DNA of 64,000 nucleotides from DATBVX01 sp963724625 (GTDB taxonomy: Bacteria; Pseudomonadota; Gammaproteobacteria; Steroidobacterales; Steroidobacteraceae), in contig CAVRVO010000001.1 in the NCBI GenBank assembly GCA_963724625.1, positions 1 through 64,000 of the forward strand, read 5' to 3'. The notes beneath the pieces are model-generated. The model searched no databases and was not told the DNA's origin. It saw only the letters and a list, made by a program, of their open reading frames with translations. Positions 24,435-32,712 of this stretch are shown in pieces (within the stretch, counting starts at the first letter, position 1; every line of letters begins with the position of its first letter). A program made the translations under genes and the position numbers.

Positions 24435-25937
24435 ATGACCACACGCAGAGAAGTACTGCCGCTTATCGCGGGAGCAGCGGGGCTGTGCGCGACTACCGCC
24501 GGCCAGGCGCGGCCAGCGCCCGGCGAGCCCGAGCTGCGCCGCCACTCGACCAAGCCGCCAACCGTCGCGCAGATCGACGGGTTCCGAGGCCGGCTGATCA
24601 GTGCCGAGCACGCCGACTACGACATCGCCCGTGCAGTCTGGAACGGCGCCATCGACCGGCGCCCGCGGCTGATCGCTCGTTGCATCGGGACCGCCGACGT
24701 GGTCGCGGCCTTACGTTTCGCCCGCGACCACGATCTGGAGATCGCCATACGCGGCGGAGGCCACAACGTGGCGGGCACCGCCGTTTGCGACGACGGGATC
24801 GTCATCGACCTCTCGGCGATGCGCGCCGTGCGAGTCGATCCCGCCGGCCGCAGGGCCTGGGTGCAAGGTGGCGCGCTGTGGGGCGACGTCGATCACGAGA
24901 CGCAGGCGCACGGTCTGGCCACCACTGGCGGAATCGTGAGCCACACCGGCGTCGCCGGGCTCACCCTCGGCGGTGGCGTCGGCTGGCTGATGCGCAAACA
25001 CGGCCTTACCGTCGACAACCTCCTTGCCGTCAACGTCGTGACGGCCGACGGCAAGCTGTTGCGCGCCTCCGAGGATGAGCACCCCGACCTGTTCTGGGCG
25101 TCGCGAGGCGGCGGCGGCAACTTCGGCGTGGTCACCTCGTTCGAGTTTCGCCTCCACTCCGTCGGGCCCACCGTCCTGGCCGGGCCCATCCTTTGGGACG
25201 CGACCGACGCCGGCGAAGTCCTCCGCTTCTACCGCGACTTCATCCGCGAGGCTCCCGACGAGCTCGGCACGGTCGTGAGATTCGGCACCGCGCCACCGCT
25301 ACCGGTCGTCCCCGAGGATCTGCACTGGCGCAAAGTGGTGATGATCGGTACCTGCTACGCCGGGCCGATCGAGGAGGGGGAACGGACGCTCCGTCCGCTC
25401 CGCGCATCCCGGACTCCACTCCTCGACCTGGTCGGGCCCAAGCCGTACGTGGGTTTCCAGAGCGCGCTCGACTCGACCGTCCCCCACGGTTGGAACTACT
25501 ACTGGAAGTCCACCCATCTACCAGAGCTGCGCGACGATCTCATCGACGTGCTCGTCGAGCACGCGTTCTCGTGCTCGTCGCCACGGTCGTACGTGGCGAT
25601 GTTCCATCTGAAGGGGGCGGTGAGCCGAGTGGCCGAGGGCCGGACGGCGTTCGGAAACCGGCAGGCGTCGCACTCGATAACGCTCGATGGTGTGTGGCGG
25701 CCCGGCGAGGACTTCGGTGACCGCGACACCGCTTGGTCGAGGGAGTTCTTCGCCGCCCTCGGCCGCTTCCGCGAAGGCGTCTACGTCAACTTCCTCGCCG
25801 ACGACGAAGACCCCGACCGGGTCCGCGAGGCGTACGGCGACTCCGTCTACGAGCGGCTGGTGAAGGTGAAGACTACGTACGATCCCGACAACGTCTTCCA
25901 GCACAACCAGAACATCCGCCCGGGTTATTTGCCCTAA
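24435..25937 (+). CDS. Exported FAD-linked oxidase (berberine-bridge-enzyme-like)
   Basis: A flavoprotein oxidase of the PCMH/BBE type. From the ATG behind GAGAGGAGGAC the N-terminus is TTRREVLPLIAGAAGLCATTAG, a probable twin-arginine or Sec leader. The FAD domain shows IRGGGHNVAGTAVCDDGIVIDLS, whose His is the usual covalent attachment point, then VQGGALWGDVD and LTLGGGVGWLMRKHGL. The second covalent Cys of bicovalent BBE enzymes is not evident at the usual position (SHTGVAG). The C-terminal BBE segment YGDSVYERLVKVKTTYDPDNVFQHNQNI is intact. Such enzymes oxidise alcohols or sugars or close rings in secondary metabolites; the substrate here is unknown. Controlled, by position, by the divergent HxlR protein. 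Confidence 0.9.
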   Translation: MTTRREVLPLIAGAAGLCATTAGQARPAPGEPELRRHSTKPPTVAQIDGFRGRLISAEHADYDIARAVWNGAIDRRPRLIARCIGTADVVAALRFARDHDLEIAIRGGGHNVAGTAVCDDGIVIDLSAMRAVRVDPAGRRAWVQGGALWGDVDHETQAHGLATTGGIVSHTGVAGLTLGGGVGWLMRKHGLTVDNLLAVNVVTADGKLLRASEDEHPDLFWASRGGGGNFGVVTSFEFRLHSVGPTVLAGPILWDATDAGEVLRFYRDFIREAPDELGTVVRFGTAPPLPVVPEDLHWRKVVMIGTCYAGPIEEGERTLRPLRASRTPLLDLVGPKPYVGFQSALDSTVPHGWNYYWKSTHLPELRDDLIDVLVEHAFSCSSPRSYVAMFHLKGAVSRVAEGRTAFGNRQASHSITLDGVWRPGEDFGDRDTAWSREFFAALGRFREGVYVNFLADDEDPDRVREAYGDSVYERLVKVKTTYDPDNVFQHNQNIRPGYLP

Positions 25938-26078
25938 TCGCGCCCATTTTGCGGCACGGACGCGAAGGATTTTCTATCCCTAATATCTGCGTCCGGTCTC
26001 TGGGCTCCTGTTAGCAACGTCCGCTTTGTGTTGCGTCGATCGGTTAAGGCACCGGCTCTCGCGGACGCCTTTGAAAAG

Positions 26079-26166
26079 TGGCGGCGGGGCCTGCTTTTTG
26101 GCTGTGAGCAATCGACCCACCCCCCTCGTTGCCCGTGAGAGACCGCAAGAGATGCGGGGTCTCCGG
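26079..26166. repeat. Dispersed repeat R2, copy 1, in a gene-free gap
   Basis: The 344-base gap before the SRAP-like gene holds no convincing gene. It contains TGGCGGCGGGGCCTGCTTTTTGGC, then TGTGAGCAATCGACCCACC, CCTCGTTGCCC, GTGAGAGACCGCAAGAGAT and GCGGGGTCT; the block from TTTTTGGCTGTGAGC onward recurs at 38,030-38,107 with few changes. Confidence 0.75.
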
Positions 26167-26281
26167 CTCGGCTGTTTCTGACGCGTGCGATCTCGCAGCG
26201 GCCAGCCTGCGCATTGGGAAATTCCGGAGACTCGAACTTCTTCACGCTTTGGCGCGAGCCCATCCCATAGGATTCGCACCC

Positions 26282-26953
26282 ATGATCGAGCGCTATGTCC
26301 TTCCGGATCAGCTTACGACGGAGCTGGAGTTCATGCCCGCGCACTGCTGGTGGCGATTCGCGGCCAACTTCAACGTGTCGTCTACGCAGTACGTGCCGGC
26401 GATCTGCATGCACGACGGGAAGGCCGAGGGCGTGATGATGCGCTGGGGGCTGATTCCCGCCACCGCCGAGGGCCGGGCAAGTGACGGCGGCGCCGCGTCG
26501 GCCGATATCGAGCAAATCGATTACCACCAGGACTATCGCGGCCCCTGGGCGAACAACCAGCGCTGCATCCTGCCCGCCGCTGGCTTCTATGCTTGGCAGC
26601 TAACGCCGGAGAAATTCAGGCGACCGTTCTTCATCCGCTTAGGCGCCCGATCGGTATTCGGGATCGCCGCGGTGTGGGATCGTTCGGAAGGGGATGACGG
26701 AGACATCATCCAGAGCTGCGCGCTCATCACGCTGACTGCGAACGCGCTGGTCGCGGGCATCGACAATGTCGGGCGGCGCATGCCCGCGATCATCCGCCGC
26801 AAGGACTACACCACCTGGCTCACCGCGACGCCTGAGCAGGCGCGCGGTCTCCTGGTCCCCTATCCTGCCGAACGGATGGAGGCACACGCCGTCAGCCCAC
26901 GCATCAACTCCCGCAAGCACAACGACGCCGCGCTGCTTCGACCAGTTTCCTGA
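26282..26953 (+). CDS. SRAP-domain (YedK/HMCES-like) protein lacking catalytic residues
   Basis: SRAP proteins cross-link to abasic sites in single-stranded DNA through a Cys at position 2. This 223-residue protein aligns with the family: ERYVLPDQ at the start, MRWGLIPA (about residue 46), RCILPAAGFYAWQLTP (about 95), FGIAAVWDR, ITLTANALVAGIDNVGRRMPAII and the terminal HAVSPRINSRKHND. However, the start is MIERY where MCGRY is expected, the usual FYEW motif is FYAW, and the N-A-R-A-E segment is replaced. The HAVSPRIN histidine is kept. The ATG at 26,282 is the only start that fits the fold. So it is a real family member, probably unable to form the thiazolidine cross-link. Confidence 0.85.
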   Translation: MIERYVLPDQLTTELEFMPAHCWWRFAANFNVSSTQYVPAICMHDGKAEGVMMRWGLIPATAEGRASDGGAASADIEQIDYHQDYRGPWANNQRCILPAAGFYAWQLTPEKFRRPFFIRLGARSVFGIAAVWDRSEGDDGDIIQSCALITLTANALVAGIDNVGRRMPAIIRRKDYTTWLTATPEQARGLLVPYPAERMEAHAVSPRINSRKHNDAALLRPVS

Positions 26954-26993
26954 GGATTGGTAAGAGCGTGACTATTTCTCAGCCCACTCTCGA

Positions 26994-27608
26994 TTAGCGG
27001 GTCTGCCGGACGAAATACTCGTCTGCCCTGATGTGCAGGGGAGAGAGCGTGAAATCGGCCTCCCCCGTCACGAACATGTCTTCGACGCTGTCGGGACCAC
27101 TGCTGCCTCCGTACGTGGCCATGCCGGTCCAGGTGATGTGCGCGGCGCGGGGCGACTGCTCGCCGCGGCTGATCGCGACGACCTGGGCGTTGCTCGTGGT
27201 TCCCGTGGCGTAGAAGAAGTGCGGCGAGTGGCGCTCGATGACGCGACCCCGGAAGGGCGTCAGATAGAGCTTGTGCACCATGAACCAGGTTTGCTCGACG
27301 GGGTCGCCGCCGTTCCTATGATCCCTCACCGTCACCGCCGCCAAGTGACCCACGACGAGGACCCAGTTCCGGTCGAGGTCGGAGCTGCGGTAAAGCCACT
27401 CGGCGTCGGCCTGCTGCTGGGGCGTGACGTTGGCCAAACCGTACCAGACCCGATCCACCGGGCAGCCGACCGCGCCCGCCGGCCGCACGCAGTTCACCGA
27501 CTGCGGCGGCAGCGGTTCGACATACAGTGCGCTCCCGGAGGAGTCCTTATAGACGGTGGCGACGAAGTCGCTGACCGGCGCAGGACCCTCAGGACCCTGT
27601 GTGAGCAC
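26994..27608 (-). CDS. Hypothetical protein, 204 residues
   Basis: I do not recognise a family. The frame has normal codon use and runs unbroken from a Met at 27,608. Features visible are MLTQGPEGPAPVSDFVATVY at the start, a central segment WYGLANVTPQQQADAEWLYRSSD, and RNWVLVVGHLAAVTVRDHRNGG. No signal peptide, membrane helix or metal motif is clear. The protein converges with the SRAP-like gene, leaving 40 bases between stops. A cytoplasmic or effector-like role cannot be argued from sequence. Confidence 0.55.
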   Translation of the reverse strand: MLTQGPEGPAPVSDFVATVYKDSSGSALYVEPLPPQSVNCVRPAGAVGCPVDRVWYGLANVTPQQQADAEWLYRSSDLDRNWVLVVGHLAAVTVRDHRNGGDPVEQTWFMVHKLYLTPFRGRVIERHSPHFFYATGTTSNAQVVAISRGEQSPRAAHITWTGMATYGGSSGPDSVEDMFVTGEADFTLSPLHIRADEYFVRQTR

Positions 27609-27984
27609 GGTGATTATTCCTCAAGCCAATCTCGGATCAGCTTACACCTATATACCCCGGCAGTTAGACCGCTGCGAATGCTTTTGGGTCAAGCGGAGAT
27701 TGCAGCATGTTTGGCGCATCGCCGACATCAAACGACGTCCGCTTCATGTCGCTATCGGGTCGATAGCGAACGATGGGATAACGCCTCGGCGGTTTGCACC
27801 GACAAATCAGCAGCCCCAAAACCAGGGCGCGCTTTTAGTTTCGAGCGTCACTGAATTCGTTGACGTTGAGATGCGCTAATGGGGTCGGTGGATTTTGCGC
27901 TGGCGCGCGTCTAATCCTGTGGGAAGGTCAGCTTGCTGCCGCAAAATTCGCGCAATACTCCGCGCAGTGGTTGGAGAAACTTCA

Positions 27985-28812
27985 ATGAATCGATACGGTG
28001 AAATGTTATGTCATATCGTCGTAGCCGGCGCCGCCCTGGCGGCGGTCGCGACTCCCGCAAATGGGGCTGAGCCGTTCAAGATCACGAACATCCATTTCGA
28101 GACGAACGAGTCGGCCTGCGACATGGGTGTTCAGATCAGCTTCGACACCGACGGCGTCTCTGAGGGTTCGGTCAAGGACCCGAACGGCCAGATCGTTTAC
28201 CAGTTCGGAGCGGTCGGTGGCCCGGGAGTGACGCATGACGTCACGGAAGGTTTCCAGGAACGGGTGGAGCCGCAGATCATCGACCTGGAGCGTGCGCTCG
28301 GCTGCGAGCGCGACGTGGAAGAGCCCGAAATCTGGCTAACCGAGCTTCTTTCTGCGTGGCCCGAAGGAAAGTACATCTTCAAAAGCGCGAGCGACGACGC
28401 GAAATTCAGGGGCGTCGCCTTCCTCTCCCATAAGGTTCCTGCCGGCCCTGAAATCCTGGCGCCCGAGGACGGTGATGTCGTCTCGCCTCGTGAGAATCTT
28501 CTGATCCGCTGGAAGAGGGTGACCGACCCGATTATTCCCGAGCTCGGGCCTGTGAATGTCGTCGGCTACCATCTGTTGATTGCCGACGCCACGAATCCGG
28601 AGCCGTTGCCCCCGGGGAAAATACCGGCGCAGTTCGATGTTGACCTGCCAAAGGGGGTGACCAGCTTCCTGGTGCCGGAACAATTCCTGCAATCAAACCG
28701 AATCTATGAGTTCGAGATCCTCGCCACAGAGGCGGGGGGCAACCAGACCATCACGGAGGGTGGCGTTTTCTGCACGCAGCCGATAAAGCGCAGGGATTGC
28801 GAGAAACCCTAA
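27985..28812 (+). CDS. Secreted protein of unknown function
   Basis: Starts at an ATG with TTGGAGAAAC upstream, giving a signal peptide (LCHIVVAGAALAAVATPANGAEP) and a mature protein of about 250 residues. The C-terminal half looks like a fibronectin/Ig-like beta-sandwich: PAGPEILAPEDGDVVSPRENL begins it, followed by IRWKRVTDP, VVGYHLLIAD and IYEFEILATEAGGNQT. Two Cys near the middle and two near the end could form disulfides. Similar secreted proteins of unknown role occur in environmental proteobacteria. It stands alone, followed by a hairpin. Confidence 0.7.
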   Translation: MNRYGEMLCHIVVAGAALAAVATPANGAEPFKITNIHFETNESACDMGVQISFDTDGVSEGSVKDPNGQIVYQFGAVGGPGVTHDVTEGFQERVEPQIIDLERALGCERDVEEPEIWLTELLSAWPEGKYIFKSASDDAKFRGVAFLSHKVPAGPEILAPEDGDVVSPRENLLIRWKRVTDPIIPELGPVNVVGYHLLIADATNPEPLPPGKIPAQFDVDLPKGVTSFLVPEQFLQSNRIYEFEILATEAGGNQTITEGGVFCTQPIKRRDCEKP

Positions 28813-28831
28813 TCCCAATGATCGTCACGTG

Positions 28832-28853
28832 AGCGCCGCCTTCGGGCGGCGTT
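28832..28853 (+). terminator. GC-rich hairpin with TTCG loop after the secreted protein
   Basis: AGCGCCGCC pairs with GGCGGCGTT around a TTCG tetraloop 20 bases after the stop codon. The following T content is modest, so termination strength is uncertain. Confidence 0.6.
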
Positions 28854-28901
28854 CGCGTTTGTTGCGCGCATAGGGCACCAACGGTACACGTCAAGTTTGT
28901 G

Positions 28902-28915
28902 TGGTAGCGGGGGGC
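28902..28915 (-). repeat. tRNA 3'-end-like scrap (TGGTAGCGGGG family), copy 1
   Basis: TGGTAGCGGGGGGC is, on the minus strand, a CCCGCTACCA tRNA acceptor end. The same word recurs at 29,603, 32,609 and 38,366, the last copy extending into the T-arm. Confidence 0.5.
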
Positions 28916-28996
28916 TCGCTTTTGCGCCTGTCTGGAAGTGAAGCTTTGCGGACCGCCGCCGGTACTGTCGACAGAGTAGCTTCGCCTTCGTCCTCG

Positions 28997-29245
28997 CTAA
29001 GAAATCTGATGCTGGGCTTTGAACCTGCAGATCTCGTCCCACACGTCCTGCGAGACGGTGTCCTGCGTGACGCGCGCGAAAATCCGACCGAGCACAGCGC
29101 GCTCATGATCGTCCACGCGGCCGTCCTCGAGTGCGAGTCTCTTGAGCATCGCCAGTTCTTGGGCGTCGATCGTCCTGTCATTCGCGAATACGCTCAGGAA
29201 CGAGTACTGCATTATCGCGTTCCAGGAGCTTCCAGGCGTCGCCAT
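28997..29245 (-). CDS. Small TerB-like protein
   Basis: An 82-residue protein starting at the ATG preceded by GTGGAGGG. The core SVFANDRTIDAQELAMLKRLALEDGRVDDHERAVLGRIFARV resembles the helical repeat with conserved acidic residues found in TerB/DjlA-like proteins (pattern I-D-x-x-E-L-x-x-L and G-x-V-x-x-x-E), though here shortened. Possible divalent-metal sensing follows from the family, not from direct evidence. An alternative GTG start four codons upstream is less likely given the ribosome-binding site. Confidence 0.55.
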   Translation of the reverse strand: MATPGSSWNAIMQYSFLSVFANDRTIDAQELAMLKRLALEDGRVDDHERAVLGRIFARVTQDTVSQDVWDEICRFKAQHQIS

Positions 29246-29440
29246 AGTGCCCTCCACTGCTTGTTGTTATCGCCGCAGACACTGAATAGCGTCCGTCGAC
29301 ACGCTCAGCCGCAGCAAACATAGCGAATTCCGAGTGCGGCCGCGAACAAATCGGGACCTGGAAGCCAGACGAAAAGCCGCGATCCGAATGCTCGAGCAGC
29401 AGCGCTCTTGTCCATCCCTCGCCCAAGGGTCGATTGATTT

Positions 29441-29485
29441 TGGTGGGGCATAGACGACTCGAACCTATAACCAACGGATTAAGAG
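29441..29485 (-). pseudogene. 3' half of a tRNA-Lys(CUU) gene, degenerate
   Basis: The minus strand carries an anticodon loop CTCTTAA (anticodon CUU), the 3' anticodon arm, TTCGAGT T-loop and a GCCCCACCA end, 45 bases in all. The 5' half is absent: the bases before CTCTTAA do not pair with the anticodon stem. The T-stem is also mismatched (ATAGG against CGTCT). Such 3' halves are what site-specific integrases leave behind at tRNA genes. Confidence 0.65.
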
Positions 29486-29602
29486 GGGCCGACCCAGAGA
29501 AGTCAGCAGAAAGCGGACAGCAGCGAATCAGAGCGTTAGCCAATGCGAGGGCTGGGAACACTCACAGTCGGTGATGCTCGTTCACTTGTTTAGGTAGCAC
29601 GT

Positions 29603-29666
29603 TGGTAGCGGGAGCCTGCTTTTTTGGCCCGATTCGCTAATTTCCGCAGACGGCGCCGACTTGTGC
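29603..29666. repeat. Mosaic repeat: tRNA end scrap plus R1 block, copy 1
   Basis: TGGTAGCGGGAGC is followed by CTGCTTTTTT and then the R1 block from GGCCCGATTCGCTAATTT through CCGCAGACG to ACTTGTGC (29,626-29,666). R1 recurs at 32,619-32,659 with three or four changes. Confidence 0.75.
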
Positions 29667-29907
29667 GAGCAGCGTGATTCGAAGCGCGCCGCACCTCCCC
29701 GAAACCGCTATCGATGAGAACGGGAATCTTCCCCGCAACTCCCGCCACAACCTCAGGCAGAGATTCGATGGTTCCTCGCGCACTCGCGTCCTCATGGTCG
29801 CCGTGATTGGAGACAATGATGCCGTCCACTCCGTACTTGACAGCAAGCTCGGCATCCTCGCGAGCCACGATGCCTTCGCGAGCGCAGCGCTCTCGCTCGG
29901 CTCCCAC
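29660..29907 (-). pseudogene. Fragment of an FMN-dependent alpha-hydroxy-acid oxidase
   Basis: About 70 codons match the central-to-late part of the glycolate oxidase/lactate dehydrogenase family: REGIVAREDAELAVKYGVDG, IIVSNHGDHEDASARGTIE, SLPEVVAGVAGKIPVLIDSG. The family's FMN-binding end, catalytic His and N-terminal two thirds are missing, and the frame then runs into the R1 repeat. The remnant lies between a tRNA scrap and the M49 peptidase gene. It is a clear relic of a larger gene removed by rearrangement. Confidence 0.7.
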
Positions 29908-29987
29908 TTCACGGTCTTCGCGAGCTATCCGCGTGGGCTCGAAGAAGGCGGCGCCGGAACAGAAAACTTAGTAGGATCAGTAAGACC

Positions 29988-31697
29988 ATGAACGTGATGA
30001 AGCCTGCATTGTTGGCCGCCGCGATCGGGGCTTGGACGGCGCTGACTGTGTTCGCGCAGTCGAAACCGCCCGCGGGCGATCTGCCTTCGGTGGATGGTGC
30101 GGCGATGCTGAAGAGCGCGTCGCCGGATCTGGACGCCCGCATCGCACAGTTCAAGCCGGTGCGCATGCCGTACAACGCGTCGACGCTGACCGCGCCGGAA
30201 AGGCAGATGGTCGACCAGCTCGTGATCGCCTTGCGCGCGCTAGAGAGCGCGTACTGGCGGCAGTCCGACCCGGTGGGGCTCGCGCTCTACAAGGCACTCG
30301 CGTCAAACACGACGCCGCAGGCGAGAAGCCTGCGCCACTATCTGTTCATCAACGGCAGCCGATGGGACCTGGTTCGGGAAAACGAGCCGTTCGTCGGCAC
30401 GCAGAAGATGCCGCCCGGGCACTACCTGTATCCGGCAGACCTCACGAAGGCGGCGGCCGACAAGTCCCTCGCCACGCGTGAGGACGAGCGGGCGGCGCTT
30501 AACGATCAGTTCTCCATCGTGCAGCGCACAGGCGCGACGCTCGTGGGGCGCAAGTATCACGAGGTCTTCGCGCCGTTCATGAACACCGCGGCAGACGCAC
30601 TGCGGAAAGCGGCGGCGCTTTCGCCGGACCCCACGTTCGCCAATTTCTTGCGGCTCAGAGCCGATGCGCTTCTCAAGGACGACTATTACGCGAGTGACAT
30701 GGCGTGGGTCGATCTCAAGAACCCGAAGGTCGACGTCATCCTCGCGCCGTATGAAACCTACCTCGACGATCTGCTCGGCGTGAAGACGTCGTACGGTGCC
30801 GCGATCCTGATCCGGAACGAAGCCGAGAGCCGGAACCTCGAGCTGTACCAGAAATGGGTTCCTGAGATTCAGGATGCCCTGCCGCTCGCTCCTGCGGATC
30901 GTCCCTCGGTCCGCGGTCATGCCACGCCGATGGAAGTCATGGACGCGCCGTTCCGGTCCGGCGACCTTCGCCATGGCTATCAGGCGGTCGCCGACAACCT
31001 GCCGAACGATCCGCGTATTCACGAGACAAAAGGGACCAAGAAGATCTTCTTCAAGAACTTCATGGATGCGCGGGTGAGCGAGGTCGTCCTACCCCTCGCG
31101 GCCAGAGTGATGGATCCTGCGCAGGCCAAGCAGGCCTCGGGCGAAGGCTATTTGGCCGTCGTGATCATGCACGAGATCTGCCACGGTCTCGGGCCTGCGT
31201 TCGCGCGCGCCGGCGGCAGGCAGGTCGACATTCGCGAAGCCATCGGCGCCGGCTACTCCGGCCTCGAAGAGGCCAAGGCGGACGTGGTCGGCATGTTTGC
31301 GCTGAAGTGGCTCGTAGACAAGGGCGTTCTGAAGAAGGAGCGGCTGAACGAGTACTACGCGTCGTACGCCGCCGGCATCTTCCGCACCGTGCGTTTCGGC
31401 ACCGGCGAGGCGCACGGGCGCGCTGAGATGATGGAGTTCAACTACCTCGGCTCGCAAGGCGCGTTCCTATCCGCGAACGGCCGCTACCGCGTCGACTACG
31501 CAAAGATGCCGGATGCGATGCAGCGTTTGGCAAAGGAACTGCTCGAGCAGGAGGCCACGGGCGATCGCGCACGCGTCACCGCGTGGTTCGACAAATACGG
31601 CGCGATGCCCGCGTCGTTGAAGAAGACACTCGATTCGGCGAAGGATGTGCCCGTCGACGTCGATCCAATATTTTCGTTCGACGAGACCGTGAACTAG
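29988..31697 (+). CDS. Exported M49-like zinc metallopeptidase
   Basis: A 569-residue protein with a signal peptide (LLAAAIGAWTALTVFAQS). The zinc site is HEICHG, about residue 395, followed about 30 residues later by EEAKADVVG, which supplies the third ligand; this spacing and the second motif are those of the dipeptidyl-peptidase III (M49) group and the M49-like domain of plant Nudix hydrolase 3 proteins. Classical DPP III has HExxGH, so this belongs to the HExxH branch. The N-terminal part (RIAQFKPVRMPYNAS, AYWRQSDPVGLALYK) also fits that branch. Likely releases dipeptides in the periplasm; unlinked to neighbours. Confidence 0.82.
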   Translation: MNVMKPALLAAAIGAWTALTVFAQSKPPAGDLPSVDGAAMLKSASPDLDARIAQFKPVRMPYNASTLTAPERQMVDQLVIALRALESAYWRQSDPVGLALYKALASNTTPQARSLRHYLFINGSRWDLVRENEPFVGTQKMPPGHYLYPADLTKAAADKSLATREDERAALNDQFSIVQRTGATLVGRKYHEVFAPFMNTAADALRKAAALSPDPTFANFLRLRADALLKDDYYASDMAWVDLKNPKVDVILAPYETYLDDLLGVKTSYGAAILIRNEAESRNLELYQKWVPEIQDALPLAPADRPSVRGHATPMEVMDAPFRSGDLRHGYQAVADNLPNDPRIHETKGTKKIFFKNFMDARVSEVVLPLAARVMDPAQAKQASGEGYLAVVIMHEICHGLGPAFARAGGRQVDIREAIGAGYSGLEEAKADVVGMFALKWLVDKGVLKKERLNEYYASYAAGIFRTVRFGTGEAHGRAEMMEFNYLGSQGAFLSANGRYRVDYAKMPDAMQRLAKELLEQEATGDRARVTAWFDKYGAMPASLKKTLDSAKDVPVDVDPIFSFDETVN

Positions 31698-31881
31698 GCT
31701 GGGACGCGCCGAATTGACGCTGTTTCGGCGCCGGCGCATAGTTTTCGCTGAGATCCGACTTACACTCTTGCGGCCGGCTACATGCGTCGAGCGAGGCGGC
31801 CGACTCGAGTTGATTGAGGTCGCTAAGATCTCGCTAATCAGCCTTGCCTTGGGCTTTTGAGACCACAAGAGGTTTAAAAAC

Positions 31882-32466
31882 ATGAAGCGGCTATGCGCAG
31901 TATTTATGAGCCTAGCGTTGAGTTCGATGTTCTGCTCTCTGGCCTTCGCGGATGATGATCCGGCCGAGTGTGCGGCAACGATCAAGTTGTTCCAGGACGC
32001 CGGCGAAAGCGCCGGCTACTTCAAGAACGGTTACGGCTATGCCGTCTTCCCGACAATCGGCAAGGCCGGACTCGGCATCGGCGGAGCCCATGGGTCGGGG
32101 TGTGTCTATGAGAAAGGTAAGCAGGTAGGCACGGCCAAGATGAATCAAGTGAGCTTTGGTTGGCAGGCGGGCGCACAGGGTTACAGCCTGCTCGTCTTTT
32201 TTGAGGATGACAGGGCATTCAAGGAGTTCACGTCGGGTAACTTCGAGTTCGGGGCGAAAGCCAGTGCTGTCGCCATAACGGCGGGAGCGTCCGCCGGTGC
32301 AGGTACGACCGGTACGTCCTCAGGCGCAAGCGCCGGAAAGAAAGACGCGACGACCAAGTCCCGCACCGGCTATGAGAAGGGCATGGCCTCCTTTTCGATC
32401 ATCAAGGGTGGGCTGATGTACGAGGCCGCGCTCGGCGGCGCCAATTTCAAATACAAGCCGCTCTGA
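31882..32466 (+). CDS. SYLF-domain (Ysc84-like) periplasmic protein
   Basis: Exported protein of 194 residues: signal peptide LSLALSSMFCSLAFADD, then the SYLF lipid-binding fold with LFQDAGESAGYFKNGYGYAVFPTIGKAGLGIGGAHGSG (about residues 35-75), QVSFGWQAGAQGYSLLVFFED and the C-terminal IKGGLMYEAALGGANFKYKPL. SYLF proteins bind phosphoinositides in eukaryotes; in bacteria the role is unknown, perhaps in envelope lipid handling. A low-complexity Gly/Ala/Ser/Thr stretch (about residues 130-160) interrupts the fold. It is monocistronic, ending in a perfect hairpin. Confidence 0.88.
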   Translation: MKRLCAVFMSLALSSMFCSLAFADDDPAECAATIKLFQDAGESAGYFKNGYGYAVFPTIGKAGLGIGGAHGSGCVYEKGKQVGTAKMNQVSFGWQAGAQGYSLLVFFEDDRAFKEFTSGNFEFGAKASAVAITAGASAGAGTTGTSSGASAGKKDATTKSRTGYEKGMASFSIIKGGLMYEAALGGANFKYKPL

Positions 32467-32571
32467 CCTGGTTGTTTCCGCGCACACCCGTGCGCATCTG
32501 GCCGTATGGGCCCCACTGCCCGGCAGCGCTCGCGAGGCGCTTCGCCCGCCTTCTCTGCTTGGCCGCCAAAA

Positions 32572-32598
32572 GAAACCCCGGCACGAGGCCGGGGTTTC
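32572..32598 (+). terminator. Perfect 11-bp hairpin downstream of the SYLF gene
   Basis: GAAACCCCGGC pairs exactly with GCCGGGGTTTC around ACGAG, 105 bases after the stop. The symmetric A/T ends make it usable in both directions. Confidence 0.7.
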
Positions 32599-32608
32599 AG
32601 CTCGAAAA

Positions 32609-32659
32609 TGGTAGCGGGGGCCCGATTCGCTAATTTCCGCAGACGACGACCACTTGTGC
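32609..32659. repeat. Mosaic repeat: tRNA end scrap plus R1 block, copy 2
   Basis: TGGTAGCGGGGGC runs directly into the R1 block (GGCCCGATTCGCTAATTT to ACTTGTGC, 32,619-32,659). The ten-base CTGCTTTTTT spacer of the 29.6 kb copy is missing here. Confidence 0.75.
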
Positions 32660-32712
32660 ATGCGGCATAAGTACGCACACCGCAGGCGGATTGCTTCTTG
32701 AGCGGCCGCTGT

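Noticed and set aside
29178..29561. Open frame of 127 codons on the minus strand containing the tRNA-Lys scrap
   Set aside because: Runs through a tRNA remnant and the start of the TerB-like gene; no coherent protein character.
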